From contig CBEVZC010000103.1 of assembly GCA_965554225.1 (NCBI GenBank), positions 1-10,503 on the forward strand: a DNA stretch of 10,503 bases, read 5' to 3'. Origin of the DNA: BMS3ABIN04 sp965554225. Lineage in GTDB: Bacteria; Bacteroidota; Ignavibacteria; Ignavibacteriales; Melioribacteraceae. Shown here piece by piece: positions 1 to 7,133 of the stretch. The stretch's first letter is position 1; each line of letters opens with the position of its first letter. The position numbers were made by a program, and so were the translations under genes. The notes under the pieces are model-generated. The model made no database searches and was not told where the DNA came from. It worked only from the letters and a program-made list of their open reading frames with translations.

Positions 1-150
1 AATTTTCTATCCGATTTTTCCCTTGTCTTATTTTTTTATCGGACACTAATAATTATGAATTTATAATTTTTGTTCGAATATCACAAAATTTTATTACAAA
101 CGTACCTGTAAAATTAGAGTATATATTAATCAAAGTGGTGTGCTAGGTAT

Positions 151-191
151 AAAAAAGGTTAAGGCTTTAAATTTAATTTAAAGCCCTAACC
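151..191 (-). terminator. Rho-independent terminator of the FKBP gene
   Basis: An inverted repeat with arms at 157-171 and 177-191 forms a 15-bp stem with one mismatch around a 5-nt loop. Read on the minus strand it is followed at once by six T residues (151-156). It begins 12 bp past the FKBP stop codon, so it fits an intrinsic terminator for that gene. The T tract lies on the minus-strand side only, so I assign it to that strand. Confidence 0.85.
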
Positions 192-203
192 ATGAAATAT
201 TAT

Positions 204-905
204 TTATTTTACTTTTTGCAATTCTATATCAAATATAAGTGTAGAGTTTGGACCAATAGACCTTGGGCCTCTGGAACCATAGGCTAATTCAGAAGGGATA
301 TAAACTTCCCATTTATCTCCTTCTTTCATTTTTTGTAATATTTCAGTCCAACCTTTTATAACACCTGTAAGTTTTGTTGTAAAAGGTTTATTCCTTTTAT
401 ATGAGCTGTCAAATATAGTTCCGTTTATTAATTTCCCCTCATAATTAACCACAACCTGATCGGTAATTTTTGGAGACTTACCATGACCGGATTTTAATAT
501 TTTATATTGTAAACCGTTCGGGAGGGTAACAACACCCGGTTTAGTTTTATTTTTTGCAAGAAATTCTTCTCCGGCTTTTTTATTTTTTTCGGCAAGTTCT
601 TTATCTTTTTCTTGTTTTTTTGCTAATAAACGTTTTTGGAAGTTCATCATTACAACATTAACTTCTTTTTGTGTTAATAATGCTAATGAATCATTCTCTC
701 CATCTTTTAAACCCTGTAGTAAAACTTCCGGGGAAAATTCTATTTTCTGTGCATGAAGGTTTTTACCTATATTTAATCCGATCGCATAGCTCACAGAATC
801 CTGCTGGGTTTTAATATCGGATTTTGTTATAGTTTTGTTACTACTTTGTTGACAAGATATTAAAGTTGTAGTAAGTATTGCCAAAAATATTAGTTTTAAT
901 TTCAT
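204..905 (-). CDS. FKBP-type peptidyl-prolyl cis-trans isomerase, lipoprotein (FkpA/Mip-like)
   Basis: This enzyme should catalyse cis-trans isomerisation of prolyl bonds and help fold exported proteins. Residues 1-18 are a lipoprotein signal ending in a lipobox (L15-I16-S17-C18); Gln at +2 would allow outer-membrane sorting, so it probably acts in the periplasm as an anchored protein. Residues 36-120 match the FkpA/Mip N-terminal dimerisation region (DSVSYAIG, then a long Lys/Glu-rich helix at about 80-120). The FKBP domain spans about 122-233 and keeps the usual pocket residues: Y155, F165-D166, F175, V182-I183, W186, Y209 and F225. The length (233 aa) is normal for the family. The ATG start has a GGGAG ribosome site (911-918) five bases upstream. 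It is a single gene, divergent from the MATE gene and closed by its own terminator. Family is secure; its client proteins are unknown. Confidence 0.95.
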   Translation of the reverse strand: MKLKLIFLAILTTTLISCQQSSNKTITKSDIKTQQDSVSYAIGLNIGKNLHAQKIEFSPEVLLQGLKDGENDSLALLTQKEVNVVMMNFQKRLLAKKQEKDKELAEKNKKAGEEFLAKNKTKPGVVTLPNGLQYKILKSGHGKSPKITDQVVVNYEGKLINGTIFDSSYKRNKPFTTKLTGVIKGWTEILQKMKEGDKWEVYIPSELAYGSRGPRSIGPNSTLIFDIELQKVK

Positions 906-942
906 CGATGCTCCCTTTATTAAGTTAAGTGTTATTTTTTTT

Positions 943-950
943 CAAAAATA
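943..950 (-). promoter_or_regulatory. Possible -7 element for the FKBP gene
   Basis: On the minus strand these bases read TATTTTTG, a full match to the Bacteroidota -7 consensus TAnnTTTG. Transcription from here would give a leader of about 30 nt containing the FKBP ribosome site. The nearest TTTG that could be the -33 box (976-979) is 25 bp away, longer than usual, so this is only a candidate. Confidence 0.35.
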
Positions 951-966
951 AATTTACTAATCAAAA

Positions 967-998
967 TTGACCTTACAAAGATTTATTTCCTATTTTTG
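967..998 (+). promoter_or_regulatory. Bacteroidota-type promoter before the MATE gene
   Basis: TTG at 967-969, a 21-bp spacer and TATTTTTG at 991-998 match the -33/-7 pattern TTG-N(19-21)-TAnnTTTG. The -7 box overlaps the TTG codon at 996 that opens the reading frame. If the promoter is real, transcription would begin near 1005 and that codon could not be the translation start. Confidence 0.45.
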
Positions 999-2372
999 TC
1001 AACTCTATCATTTATATTATATCGGAAAGGTTTGTTAAGTAAAACTGATTTTAAAGAAACAATTAAGCTTGCTTGGCCTGTAAGTTTAGGACAACTTGGA
1101 CACGTTTCTCTTGGTGTGGTTGATAGTGTTATGGTTGGTCAAGTAGGGACGGATTCGTTAGCTGCCTCCTCTTTGGTTAACGGTTTATTTTTTCTTGTAA
1201 TTGTTTTGGGCATTGGAATGACAATGGCTACAACTCCTTTGGTATCAATAGCGAAAGGGGAAAATAATTTTAGCAGATGCAGCAAAATCTTTAAACAATC
1301 TATAATTGTAAATTTTGCTTTTTCTATTTTACTCACATTTATTGTTTATTATTTATCCTTTTTGATTCCTTTCTTAAATCAGCCTAAACATGTTGCTGTT
1401 CTAGCGGAATCGTATCTTAAAATATTAAGTTATTCAATTATTCCGTTTTTACTTTTTCAAACATACCGTCAATATGTTGAAGGACTTTCAATTACAAAAC
1501 CACCCATGTATATTGCTATAGCGGCGAATATAATAAATTTTTTTGGTAACTGGTTATTGATATACGGAAATTTGGGCTTTAGTGCGATGGGTCTTGATGG
1601 CGCCGGTTATTCTACTTTGTTTACCAGACTTTTTATGGCTATAACAATTATCATATATGTAAAAAAAGCGAAGAAACTAAAGCAATTTAGTACAGTTAAG
1701 AATTTCATTTTTTTTGATTTAAAGATTATTAAAAAGATAATTGCTATCGGATTACCCAGCGGGTTAATGTATGCTCTGGAAGTCGGTGCTTTTGCATTTT
1801 CCGCAATAATGGTCGGTTGGTTAGGAAGTATCCAACTTGCTGCGCATCAAATAGCAATAAGTTTAGCCTCCATTTCCTATATGATAATTCTAGGAATATC
1901 AGCTGCAGGAACTATTAGGGTTGGTAATGCTATGGGTGAAAAGAATAAAAGTAATATCAGAAAAGCCGGCTTTACAGCAGTACTAATAGGAGTTATATTT
2001 ATGACTTTATCAGGCATCACATTTATCCTTTTAAATAAATTTTTCCCATCTCTCTATGTAACAAATGATGAAGTAATTGAAGTCGCTTCTAATCTGTTAA
2101 TTATTGCTGCACTATTTCAAATATCAGATGGAATTCAAGCAATTGGACTAGGAATATTAAGAGGACTAACAGATGTAAAAGTTCCTCTTGTTATAACTTT
2201 TATTGCATATTGGGTTTTTGCGATACCGTTTGGATATATACTTGGATTTAAATTGAGGTTTGGTGTTATAGGAATTTGGAGTGCATTGTTAATTGGATTA
2301 ACAATTGCAGCGATATCATTTGTTATAAGATTTAATAATAAAACTAAAAAAAGCATTTATTTGGAAAATTAG
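996..2372 (+). CDS. MATE-family (NorM-type) multidrug/cation antiporter
   Basis: A 12-helix inner-membrane exporter of the multidrug and toxic compound extrusion family, which moves cationic or amphipathic compounds out in exchange for Na+ or H+. Two MATE lobes are visible: LAWPVSLGQLGH then VDSVMVGQVG at 26-50, and IGLPSGLMYALEVGAFAFSA at 251-270 followed by AAHQIA. With numbering from the TTG, acidic residues D43, E262 and D378 sit where NorM-type Na+-coupled pumps have their essential carboxylates (D36, E255 and D371 in Vibrio cholerae NorM, from memory). The 458-residue length is typical. The start is uncertain: there is no ATG near the N-terminus, the frame opens with TTG at 996, and another TTG at 1032 has a GGAAAGG (1024-1030) only one base before it. 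It is a single gene, divergent from the FKBP gene. The drug or metabolite carried cannot be read from the sequence. Confidence 0.93.
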   Translation: MSTLSFILYRKGLLSKTDFKETIKLAWPVSLGQLGHVSLGVVDSVMVGQVGTDSLAASSLVNGLFFLVIVLGIGMTMATTPLVSIAKGENNFSRCSKIFKQSIIVNFAFSILLTFIVYYLSFLIPFLNQPKHVAVLAESYLKILSYSIIPFLLFQTYRQYVEGLSITKPPMYIAIAANIINFFGNWLLIYGNLGFSAMGLDGAGYSTLFTRLFMAITIIIYVKKAKKLKQFSTVKNFIFFDLKIIKKIIAIGLPSGLMYALEVGAFAFSAIMVGWLGSIQLAAHQIAISLASISYMIILGISAAGTIRVGNAMGEKNKSNIRKAGFTAVLIGVIFMTLSGITFILLNKFFPSLYVTNDEVIEVASNLLIIAALFQISDGIQAIGLGILRGLTDVKVPLVITFIAYWVFAIPFGYILGFKLRFGVIGIWSALLIGLTIAAISFVIRFNNKTKKSIYLEN

Positions 2373-2381
2373 AGACTACAA

Positions 2382-2474
2382 ATGCATATTTTAGAAGAAT
2401 TAACATACTTCACCCTAAATCCCAAGTTAGATCAAATAGTACAAAACGAAATTAAAAAAAATTATAGTAATTAA
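2382..2474 (+). CDS. Possible 30-residue small ORF, unknown function
   Basis: An ATG at 2382 opens 30 codons ending in TAA at 2472-2474. The product starts MHILEELTYF and ends EIKKNYSN. It begins 9 bp after the MATE stop codon, with AGAG (2371-2374) as a weak ribosome site, and its stop codon overlaps that of the convergent 65-aa gene. Composition is ordinary and protein-like, with no membrane segment or signal. It may be a short co-transcribed protein, the remnant of a larger gene, or chance. I do not recognise it. Confidence 0.22.
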   Translation: MHILEELTYFTLNPKLDQIVQNEIKKNYSN

Positions 2475-2668
2475 TTTTCTGAGTCTGTTTCTTTAGGTTC
2501 GTGTTCATCAACAAATTTCTTGATATCGTCAAAAAATTCAATTACTGCTCTTGCTTTGGAAAGACCAAATGTAAATGGATAACGGTCGCTGCCACTAACA
2601 GGAAGAGAAATTACCGGATTACCTTTAAATTCACCAATCTTTGCTTCTTTTTTTGCTTCATCTGCCAT
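2471..2668 (-). CDS. Conserved-looking 65-residue protein of unknown function
   Basis: A small, soluble, acidic protein of 65 residues. A charged N-terminus (MADEAKKEAK) is followed by GEFKGNPVISLP (12-23), a turn with SGSDRYPFTFGLSKA (25-39), a predicted amphipathic helix at about 36-53, and an acidic tail. There is no signal peptide, Cys pair or membrane segment. The start is firm: a strong AAAAGGAG ribosome site (2675-2682) stands six bases before ATG, and a promoter-like site lies just upstream. Coding is supported by this initiation region and by the Gly/Pro-rich core typical of a folded small domain. I have the impression of similar small hypothetical proteins in Bacteroidota/Chlorobiota relatives but cannot name a family, so no function is proposed. 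It is monocistronic and converges with the MATE gene. Confidence 0.8.
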   Translation of the reverse strand: MADEAKKEAKIGEFKGNPVISLPVSGSDRYPFTFGLSKARAVIEFFDDIKKFVDEHEPKETDSEN

Positions 2669-2696
2669 TTAGGACTCCTTTTGGGAAACGATTTAT

Positions 2697-2728
2697 CAAA
2701 TTAAACTAAGCCAAAAAAATTTTTCAAA
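2697..2728 (-). promoter_or_regulatory. Promoter-like site for the 65-aa gene
   Basis: On the minus strand TTTG (2725-2728), a 20-bp spacer and TTAATTTG (2697-2704) match TTTG-N20-TAnnTTTG with one mismatch in the -7 box. A start near 2690 would leave a leader of about 20 nt containing the strong ribosome site at 2675-2682. The surrounding sequence is very AT-rich, so a chance match is possible. Confidence 0.4.
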
Positions 2729-2806
2729 TAATTTAAAAAAATATAATAAAATATAATAATTAAAACAAGATACAATAATACTATAAAATCATTAAAAAAA
2801 CTTTTT

Positions 2807-4270
2807 CTAAAGGAACCAACTTCTAACTAATGAATCGGGGTTTTCTTCATTTATATGATGAAATTCATTAGTTAATGCTGAATAATTATAGGATTTTGCT
2901 AAATTTTTCCCATTTGTAACTATGTATTGTAAAGCATCCATACATAAATCTAATTCTTGATCGGACATAGTTGGGTGTAGGGAAAGCCTAACCCAGCCTG
3001 GTTTTTCTGATAGGTCGCCATGGTTAATTTCATCAGTTATTCTTTTTGATCTTGTTGGATCAATATGTAAAAGATAATGCCCGTAAGTTCCGGCACAAGA
3101 GCAACCGCCTCTTACTTGAATTCCGTAAAGATCGTTCAATAATTTTACCATAAGATTGTAATGTAGGTCTTCTACATAAAAAGACAATACCCCTAATCTT
3201 TTTCTATTAGTATTAGCCAGAAGATGAATTTCGGGAATTTCATCAAATGCTTTGTAAGCTTTTTCAAGCAATTGTTCTTCACGTTTAATAATATTTTTAG
3301 TTCCCATTTCTTCTTTTAACTTAATTGCCAAAGCAGCTTTAATAGCTTCTAGAAATCCAGGTGTTCCGCCATCCTCGCGTCTTTCAATATCATCCATGTA
3401 TTTGTGCTCGCCCCAAGGATTTGTCCAGTCAACCGTTCCTCCGCCGGGATGATCGGGAACTTTTCGGTTATAAAGTTTTGAATCAAAAATTAAAACTCCG
3501 GAAGTACCAGGTCCGCCTAAAAATTTATGAGGTGAGAAAAATACTGCATCAAGTTTTTCCATTGGATCTTTCGGATGCATATCAATATCTACGTAAGGCG
3601 CCGCAGCCGCAAAATCTACAAAACACAATCCGCCGTGCTCATGCATTATTTTTGCGAGAAGGTAATAATCGGGTTGAATTCCCGTTACATTTGATGCTGC
3701 TGAAAATGAACCGATCTTTAATTTTCTGTTTTTATATTTTTCTAATAATTCATAAAAATAATCCAAATCAACCAACCCACTTTCGTTCGGTTTTATTACT
3801 TCACAATCAACAATGGTTTCTAACCAGCTTGTTTGATTTGAATGATGTTCCATATGTGTAATAAAAACAACTGGTCTTTCTTCGTCAGGGATTTTAATAT
3901 ATTTGTCAAGCTGTTCAGGGAATCTTAATCCCAAAAGTCTTTGAAATTTATTAATAACAGTAGTCATACCAAACCCTGCTGTTACTATTACATCGTTTTC
4001 ATTAGCATTTACATGTTCCTTAATAATTTTTCTGGCTTCATTATATGCTTTTGTCATATAAATGCCGGTTATGCTTGTTTCGGAATGTGTATTGCCGACA
4101 AAGGGTCCGAACGTCTTAAACATTTTATCTTCGATTGGTGCATATAGTCTTCCGCTTGCTACCCAGTCGGCATAGATGAGTTTTTTCTCTCCAAACGGAG
4201 TCTCAAAAGTTTGATTTATACCAACAATATTTTGACGATATTTATCGAAATAACTTTCCAGAGTTTCCAT
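2807..4270 (-). CDS. Class V aminotransferase-fold PLP enzyme (cysteine desulfurase-like)
   Basis: A cytoplasmic fold-type I PLP enzyme of the class V group (SufS/Csd, kynureninase and relatives). Visible elements in order: YADWVASGR (33-41) near the N-terminus; THMEHHSNQTSW (138-149), where a His stacks on the cofactor; ASNVTGIQ (192-199); the cofactor aspartate in FVDFAAAAPY (D219); the Schiff-base lysine in SPHKFLGG (K249); and RGGCSCAGTYGH (387-398). In this last segment C392 aligns with the persulfide cysteine of SufS, with a second cysteine (C390) two residues before it. At 487 residues it is longer than SufS (about 406), with extra sequence at 264-300 and 400-425. It starts at ATG with only a weak TGGA upstream. 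It stands alone, divergent from nqrA. It may release sulfur or selenium from cysteine compounds or act on another amino acid. Fold and cofactor are secure; the substrate is not. Confidence 0.9.
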   Translation of the reverse strand: METLESYFDKYRQNIVGINQTFETPFGEKKLIYADWVASGRLYAPIEDKMFKTFGPFVGNTHSETSITGIYMTKAYNEARKIIKEHVNANENDVIVTAGFGMTTVINKFQRLLGLRFPEQLDKYIKIPDEERPVVFITHMEHHSNQTSWLETIVDCEVIKPNESGLVDLDYFYELLEKYKNRKLKIGSFSAASNVTGIQPDYYLLAKIMHEHGGLCFVDFAAAAPYVDIDMHPKDPMEKLDAVFFSPHKFLGGPGTSGVLIFDSKLYNRKVPDHPGGGTVDWTNPWGEHKYMDDIERREDGGTPGFLEAIKAALAIKLKEEMGTKNIIKREEQLLEKAYKAFDEIPEIHLLANTNRKRLGVLSFYVEDLHYNLMVKLLNDLYGIQVRGGCSCAGTYGHYLLHIDPTRSKRITDEINHGDLSEKPGWVRLSLHPTMSDQELDLCMDALQYIVTNGKNLAKSYNYSALTNEFHHINEENPDSLVRSWFL

Positions 4271-4581
4271 TTAACAATCCATTATAATTTTTGTAAATAT
4301 ATGAATTATTGCAATGTAATAAAAGTTTTGGGTATTCAAATCTGTGATGCAATAAATCAAGATATATTGATATAATTCAGATAGATTATTACTTAAACTA
4401 TCTTAAAAATTTATTAGAAAAATTATTGAACTTACTAAAGTATTCTTGTAACTTTGTGAAAGTTTTTTAAATTTATTTTCTCTAACTAAAATCTCATTCT
4501 TGAATGTTACTTGTTGATAGCAGTTCTAATGTTTTTAATCGCGTAACTTATTTAATCATCTCATACCAAAAGTAAATCACT
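4271..4581. other. 311-bp divergent spacer between the class V enzyme and nqrA
   Basis: This AT-rich spacer separates two divergent genes and has no convincing ORF. It contains one full match to the Bacteroidota promoter pattern on the plus strand (4426-4456), leaving a leader of about 120 nt for nqrA. No matching promoter is clear on the minus strand: the best -7 candidate (4337-4344, reading CAGATTTG) lacks a properly spaced -33 box. I see no strong hairpin, riboswitch-like fold or direct repeat. Confidence 0.7.
4426..4456 (+). promoter_or_regulatory. Probable promoter of the nqr operon
   Basis: TTG (4426-4428), a 20-bp spacer and TAACTTTG (4449-4456) match the Bacteroidota housekeeping promoter pattern fully. 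It is the only full match on this strand in the spacer. Transcription would start near 4463, about 120 nt before nqrA. Confidence 0.6.
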
Positions 4582-5931
4582 ATGGCATTACAAAAAATAA
4601 AGAAAGGTTTAGACGTTCCAATAAAAGGGGAACCTAAACAAGTTGTTAGCGAAGGGAATAATGTAAAAACTGTTGCTATACTAGGTAACGATTATGTAGG
4701 AATGAAACCTACTATGGAAGTAGCAGTCGGTGAAAATGTAAAATTAGGTCAAGTGCTTTTTAGCGATAAAAAAAATCCTATTATTAAGTATACATCACCA
4801 GGAGCTGGAAAAGTTGTAGAAATAAATAGGGGTGAAAAAAGGAAATTTCTTTCAATTGTTATTGAACTCTCAGGTAACGAAGAAGTACTCTTTGAATCAT
4901 TTAGTGAAGGGGAACTTGACAGTTTATCTGAAGAGAAAATAAAAAAGAACTTAATTGAATCCGGCTTATGGACTTCGATTAGGGTGCGGCCGTTTAGCAA
5001 AGTTGCTAATCCCGAAAATAAACCGAATTCAATATTTATTACTGCCATGGATACCAATCCACTAGCTCCATCAATTGAAAAGGTACTTGAAGGTAAAGAA
5101 GAATTTTTTAAGAGCGGAATCAAAGTATTATCGAAATTAACCGAAGGCAAAACATTCCTTTGTAAAAAACCTAATGAAAAAATTCCTTCAGCCGATATAC
5201 CATCATTACAAATTGAAGAATTTACAGGGCCTCATCCTGCAGGGTTAGTAGGAACACATATCCATTTTATAGATCCCGTTAGCAAAACAAAATCGGTTTG
5301 GTATGTTAATGCAGCTGATGTTGCTTCTATTGGATATCTATTCTTAACCGGTAAAATAGATGTTGAAAAAGTAGTTTCTTTAGCAGGACCAAGAGTTAAA
5401 AATCCGCGTTTAGTGAAAACAAGAATAGGCGCTTCATTAACTGACTTGACAAGTAATGAGCTTATAGGGGATAAGAACAGAATTATTTCAGGGTCGGTAT
5501 TGTCCGGCAGATTAGCTTCAGGAGCGGAAGATTATTTAGGCAAATACCATCAACAAGTTTCTGTTGTGCGCGAAAGTACAGAGAGGAAATTTTTTGGCTG
5601 GGCACTTCCTTCAACTAAGTTATTCTCAGCTAGAAAAGTTTTATTGTCAAGTTTAACACCAGGTAAAAAATTTGATTTCTCAACTTCTATCAATGGCGGT
5701 GTCCGTCCTATTGTATCAATTGGAAGTTATGAAAAGGTAATGCCCTTAGATATTTTGCCAACAATTTTTCTGAGAACATTATTTACTAAAGATCTTGAGG
5801 ATATGGAAAATTTAGGTATCCTTGAATTAGATGAAGAAGATTTAGCCCTTTGTACATTTGTAAGTGCTTCTAAAATTGACTTTGGCCCTCAATTAAGAGA
5901 AAAATTAACTATAATTGAAAAGGAAGGATAG
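4582..5931 (+). CDS. nqrA: Na+-NQR subunit A
   Basis: Peripheral cytoplasmic subunit of the Na+-translocating NADH:quinone reductase. It sits on NqrB and contributes to the quinone-binding side of the complex. The N-terminus (KIKKGLDVPIKGEP, 5-18) is the family signature, and TGPHPAGLVGTHIHF (215-229) is the highly conserved central motif. Length 449 aa matches the usual value of about 446. There are no membrane segments, as expected. The ATG at 4582 places the signature at the proper distance from the N-terminus. No Shine-Dalgarno sequence precedes it, unlike the downstream genes. It is the first gene of the operon, and its TAG stop shares one base with the GTG of nqrB. Confidence 0.97.
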   Translation: MALQKIKKGLDVPIKGEPKQVVSEGNNVKTVAILGNDYVGMKPTMEVAVGENVKLGQVLFSDKKNPIIKYTSPGAGKVVEINRGEKRKFLSIVIELSGNEEVLFESFSEGELDSLSEEKIKKNLIESGLWTSIRVRPFSKVANPENKPNSIFITAMDTNPLAPSIEKVLEGKEEFFKSGIKVLSKLTEGKTFLCKKPNEKIPSADIPSLQIEEFTGPHPAGLVGTHIHFIDPVSKTKSVWYVNAADVASIGYLFLTGKIDVEKVVSLAGPRVKNPRLVKTRIGASLTDLTSNELIGDKNRIISGSVLSGRLASGAEDYLGKYHQQVSVVRESTERKFFGWALPSTKLFSARKVLLSSLTPGKKFDFSTSINGGVRPIVSIGSYEKVMPLDILPTIFLRTLFTKDLEDMENLGILELDEEDLALCTFVSASKIDFGPQLREKLTIIEKEG

Positions 5932-7133
5932 TGAAGTTTTTACGAACATTTTTAGATAGTCAAGAAAAGAAATTCCAAAAAGGCGGAAAGCTAGAAAAAT
6001 ATTATCCGCTTTTTGAAGCTATAGATACTTTCTTATATACACCCGCATCAGTTACAAAATATGCATCACATATTAGAGATGCTATGGACCTTAAACGTAT
6101 GATGCTTACGGTTGTGATTGCTTTAATCCCAGCAGTATTTATGGCGTTATATAATACAGGTCTGCAAGCTAATGCGAATATGGCAGCTTTAGGACTAACC
6201 GACCCCGGTACATGGCAGGGACATTTGCTCATGTCATTAGGAATTCCATTCGATCAGCATAATGTTTTGGCAAACATAATTCATGGATTACTTTATTTTC
6301 TCCCAGTTTATCTTGTTACTGTTGCTGTTGGTGGATTTTGGGAAGTACTTTTTGCTATTGTAAGAGGGCATGAAGTTAGCGAAGGTTTTTTTGTTACAAG
6401 TTTATTGTTCCCTATGATTTTACCGCCAACAATTCCACTTTGGCAAGTTGCAATAGGAATAAGTTTTGGTGTTGTGATTGGTAAAGAAGTATTTGGAGGT
6501 GTCGGTTATAATATCCTCAATCCGGCTTTAACTGCAAGAGCGTTTTTGTTTTTTGCTTATCCTGCACAAATATCGGGCGACAAGGTTTGGTTAGCTATAG
6601 ACGGTGTTAGTAAAGCAACTCCTTTAGCACAGTTAGCAGATAATACTTTTCATGCAGGTATTTCCTGGATAAATGCCTTTTTAGGTTTTATGCCCGGCTC
6701 AATGGGAGAAACATCGACACTGGCGATATTGATAGGAGCTGTTATACTAATTTATACAGGCGTAGGTTCTTGGCGGATAATGTTAAGTGTTCTTGTTGGG
6801 ATGGTATTTATGGCTTTTACTTTTAATTTACTTGGAAGTTCTACAAACCCGATGTTTGCGGTAAGCCCCCTTTGGCATTTCGTTTTAGGAGGTTTTGCTT
6901 TCGGTACGGTTTTTATGGCAACAGAACCCGTAAGTGCCGCTATGACAAATACCGGAAAATATTATTATGGACTTTTAATTGGGATATTGGTTATTCTGGT
7001 CCGGGTAGTTAATCCTGCATTTCCAGAGGGAATGATGCTTGCAATATTGTTTGGTAATGTTTTTGCCCCAATTATAGACAAGATTGTAATTAATGCAAAC
7101 ATTAAAAGGAGGCAATTGAGAAATGTCATCTAG
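5931..7133 (+). CDS. nqrB: Na+-NQR subunit B, membrane Na+ channel and quinone-site subunit
   Basis: Integral membrane subunit that carries a covalent FMN and riboflavin, reduces quinone and forms the Na+ path. It is 400 aa with about ten hydrophobic helices from residue 56 onward. Conserved blocks: YTPASVTKYASHIRDAMDLKR (36-56), GGFWEVLFAIVRGHEVSEGF (134-153; G134-G135 match the quinone-site glycines where korormicin resistance maps), GKEVFGGVGYNILNPAL (184-200), RVVNPAFPEGMMLAILF (358-374) and D383. The FMN threonine is T230 in DGVSKATPLA (224-233); most family members have Gly where K228 stands. It is slightly shorter than the V. cholerae protein (about 415), mostly in the loop after T230. 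It starts with GTG overlapping the nqrA stop by one base, with AGGAAGG (5921-5927) only three bases upstream, so translation is probably coupled. Confidence 0.97.
   Translation: MKFLRTFLDSQEKKFQKGGKLEKYYPLFEAIDTFLYTPASVTKYASHIRDAMDLKRMMLTVVIALIPAVFMALYNTGLQANANMAALGLTDPGTWQGHLLMSLGIPFDQHNVLANIIHGLLYFLPVYLVTVAVGGFWEVLFAIVRGHEVSEGFFVTSLLFPMILPPTIPLWQVAIGISFGVVIGKEVFGGVGYNILNPALTARAFLFFAYPAQISGDKVWLAIDGVSKATPLAQLADNTFHAGISWINAFLGFMPGSMGETSTLAILIGAVILIYTGVGSWRIMLSVLVGMVFMAFTFNLLGSSTNPMFAVSPLWHFVLGGFAFGTVFMATEPVSAAMTNTGKYYYGLLIGILVILVRVVNPAFPEGMMLAILFGNVFAPIIDKIVINANIKRRQLRNVI
7105..7112 (+). promoter_or_regulatory. Strong Shine-Dalgarno site of nqrC inside nqrB
   Basis: AAAGGAGG lies ten bases before the nqrC ATG at 7123, within the last codons of nqrB. 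It fixes the nqrC start, which overlaps the end of nqrB by 11 bp, and shows that this organism uses anti-Shine-Dalgarno pairing. Confidence 0.8.

Noticed and set aside
10..43. Inverted repeat TCCGAT / ATCGGA at the left edge
   Set aside because: Only 6 bp per arm with a 22-nt loop; likely by chance, and no flanking gene in the window uses it.
2455..2485. AT-only hairpin with a T run on the minus strand after the 65-aa gene
   Set aside because: The stem is about 7 A/T pairs with no G/C, too weak to call a terminator in DNA this AT-rich.
3361..3861. 166-codon plus-strand ORF inside the class V enzyme gene
   Set aside because: It is antisense to a clearly conserved coding region containing the active-site lysine; its own product has no recognisable features.
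4749..5150. 133-codon minus-strand ORF inside nqrA
   Set aside because: Antisense shadow of nqrA, with low-complexity Ser/Leu-rich sequence and no initiation signals.
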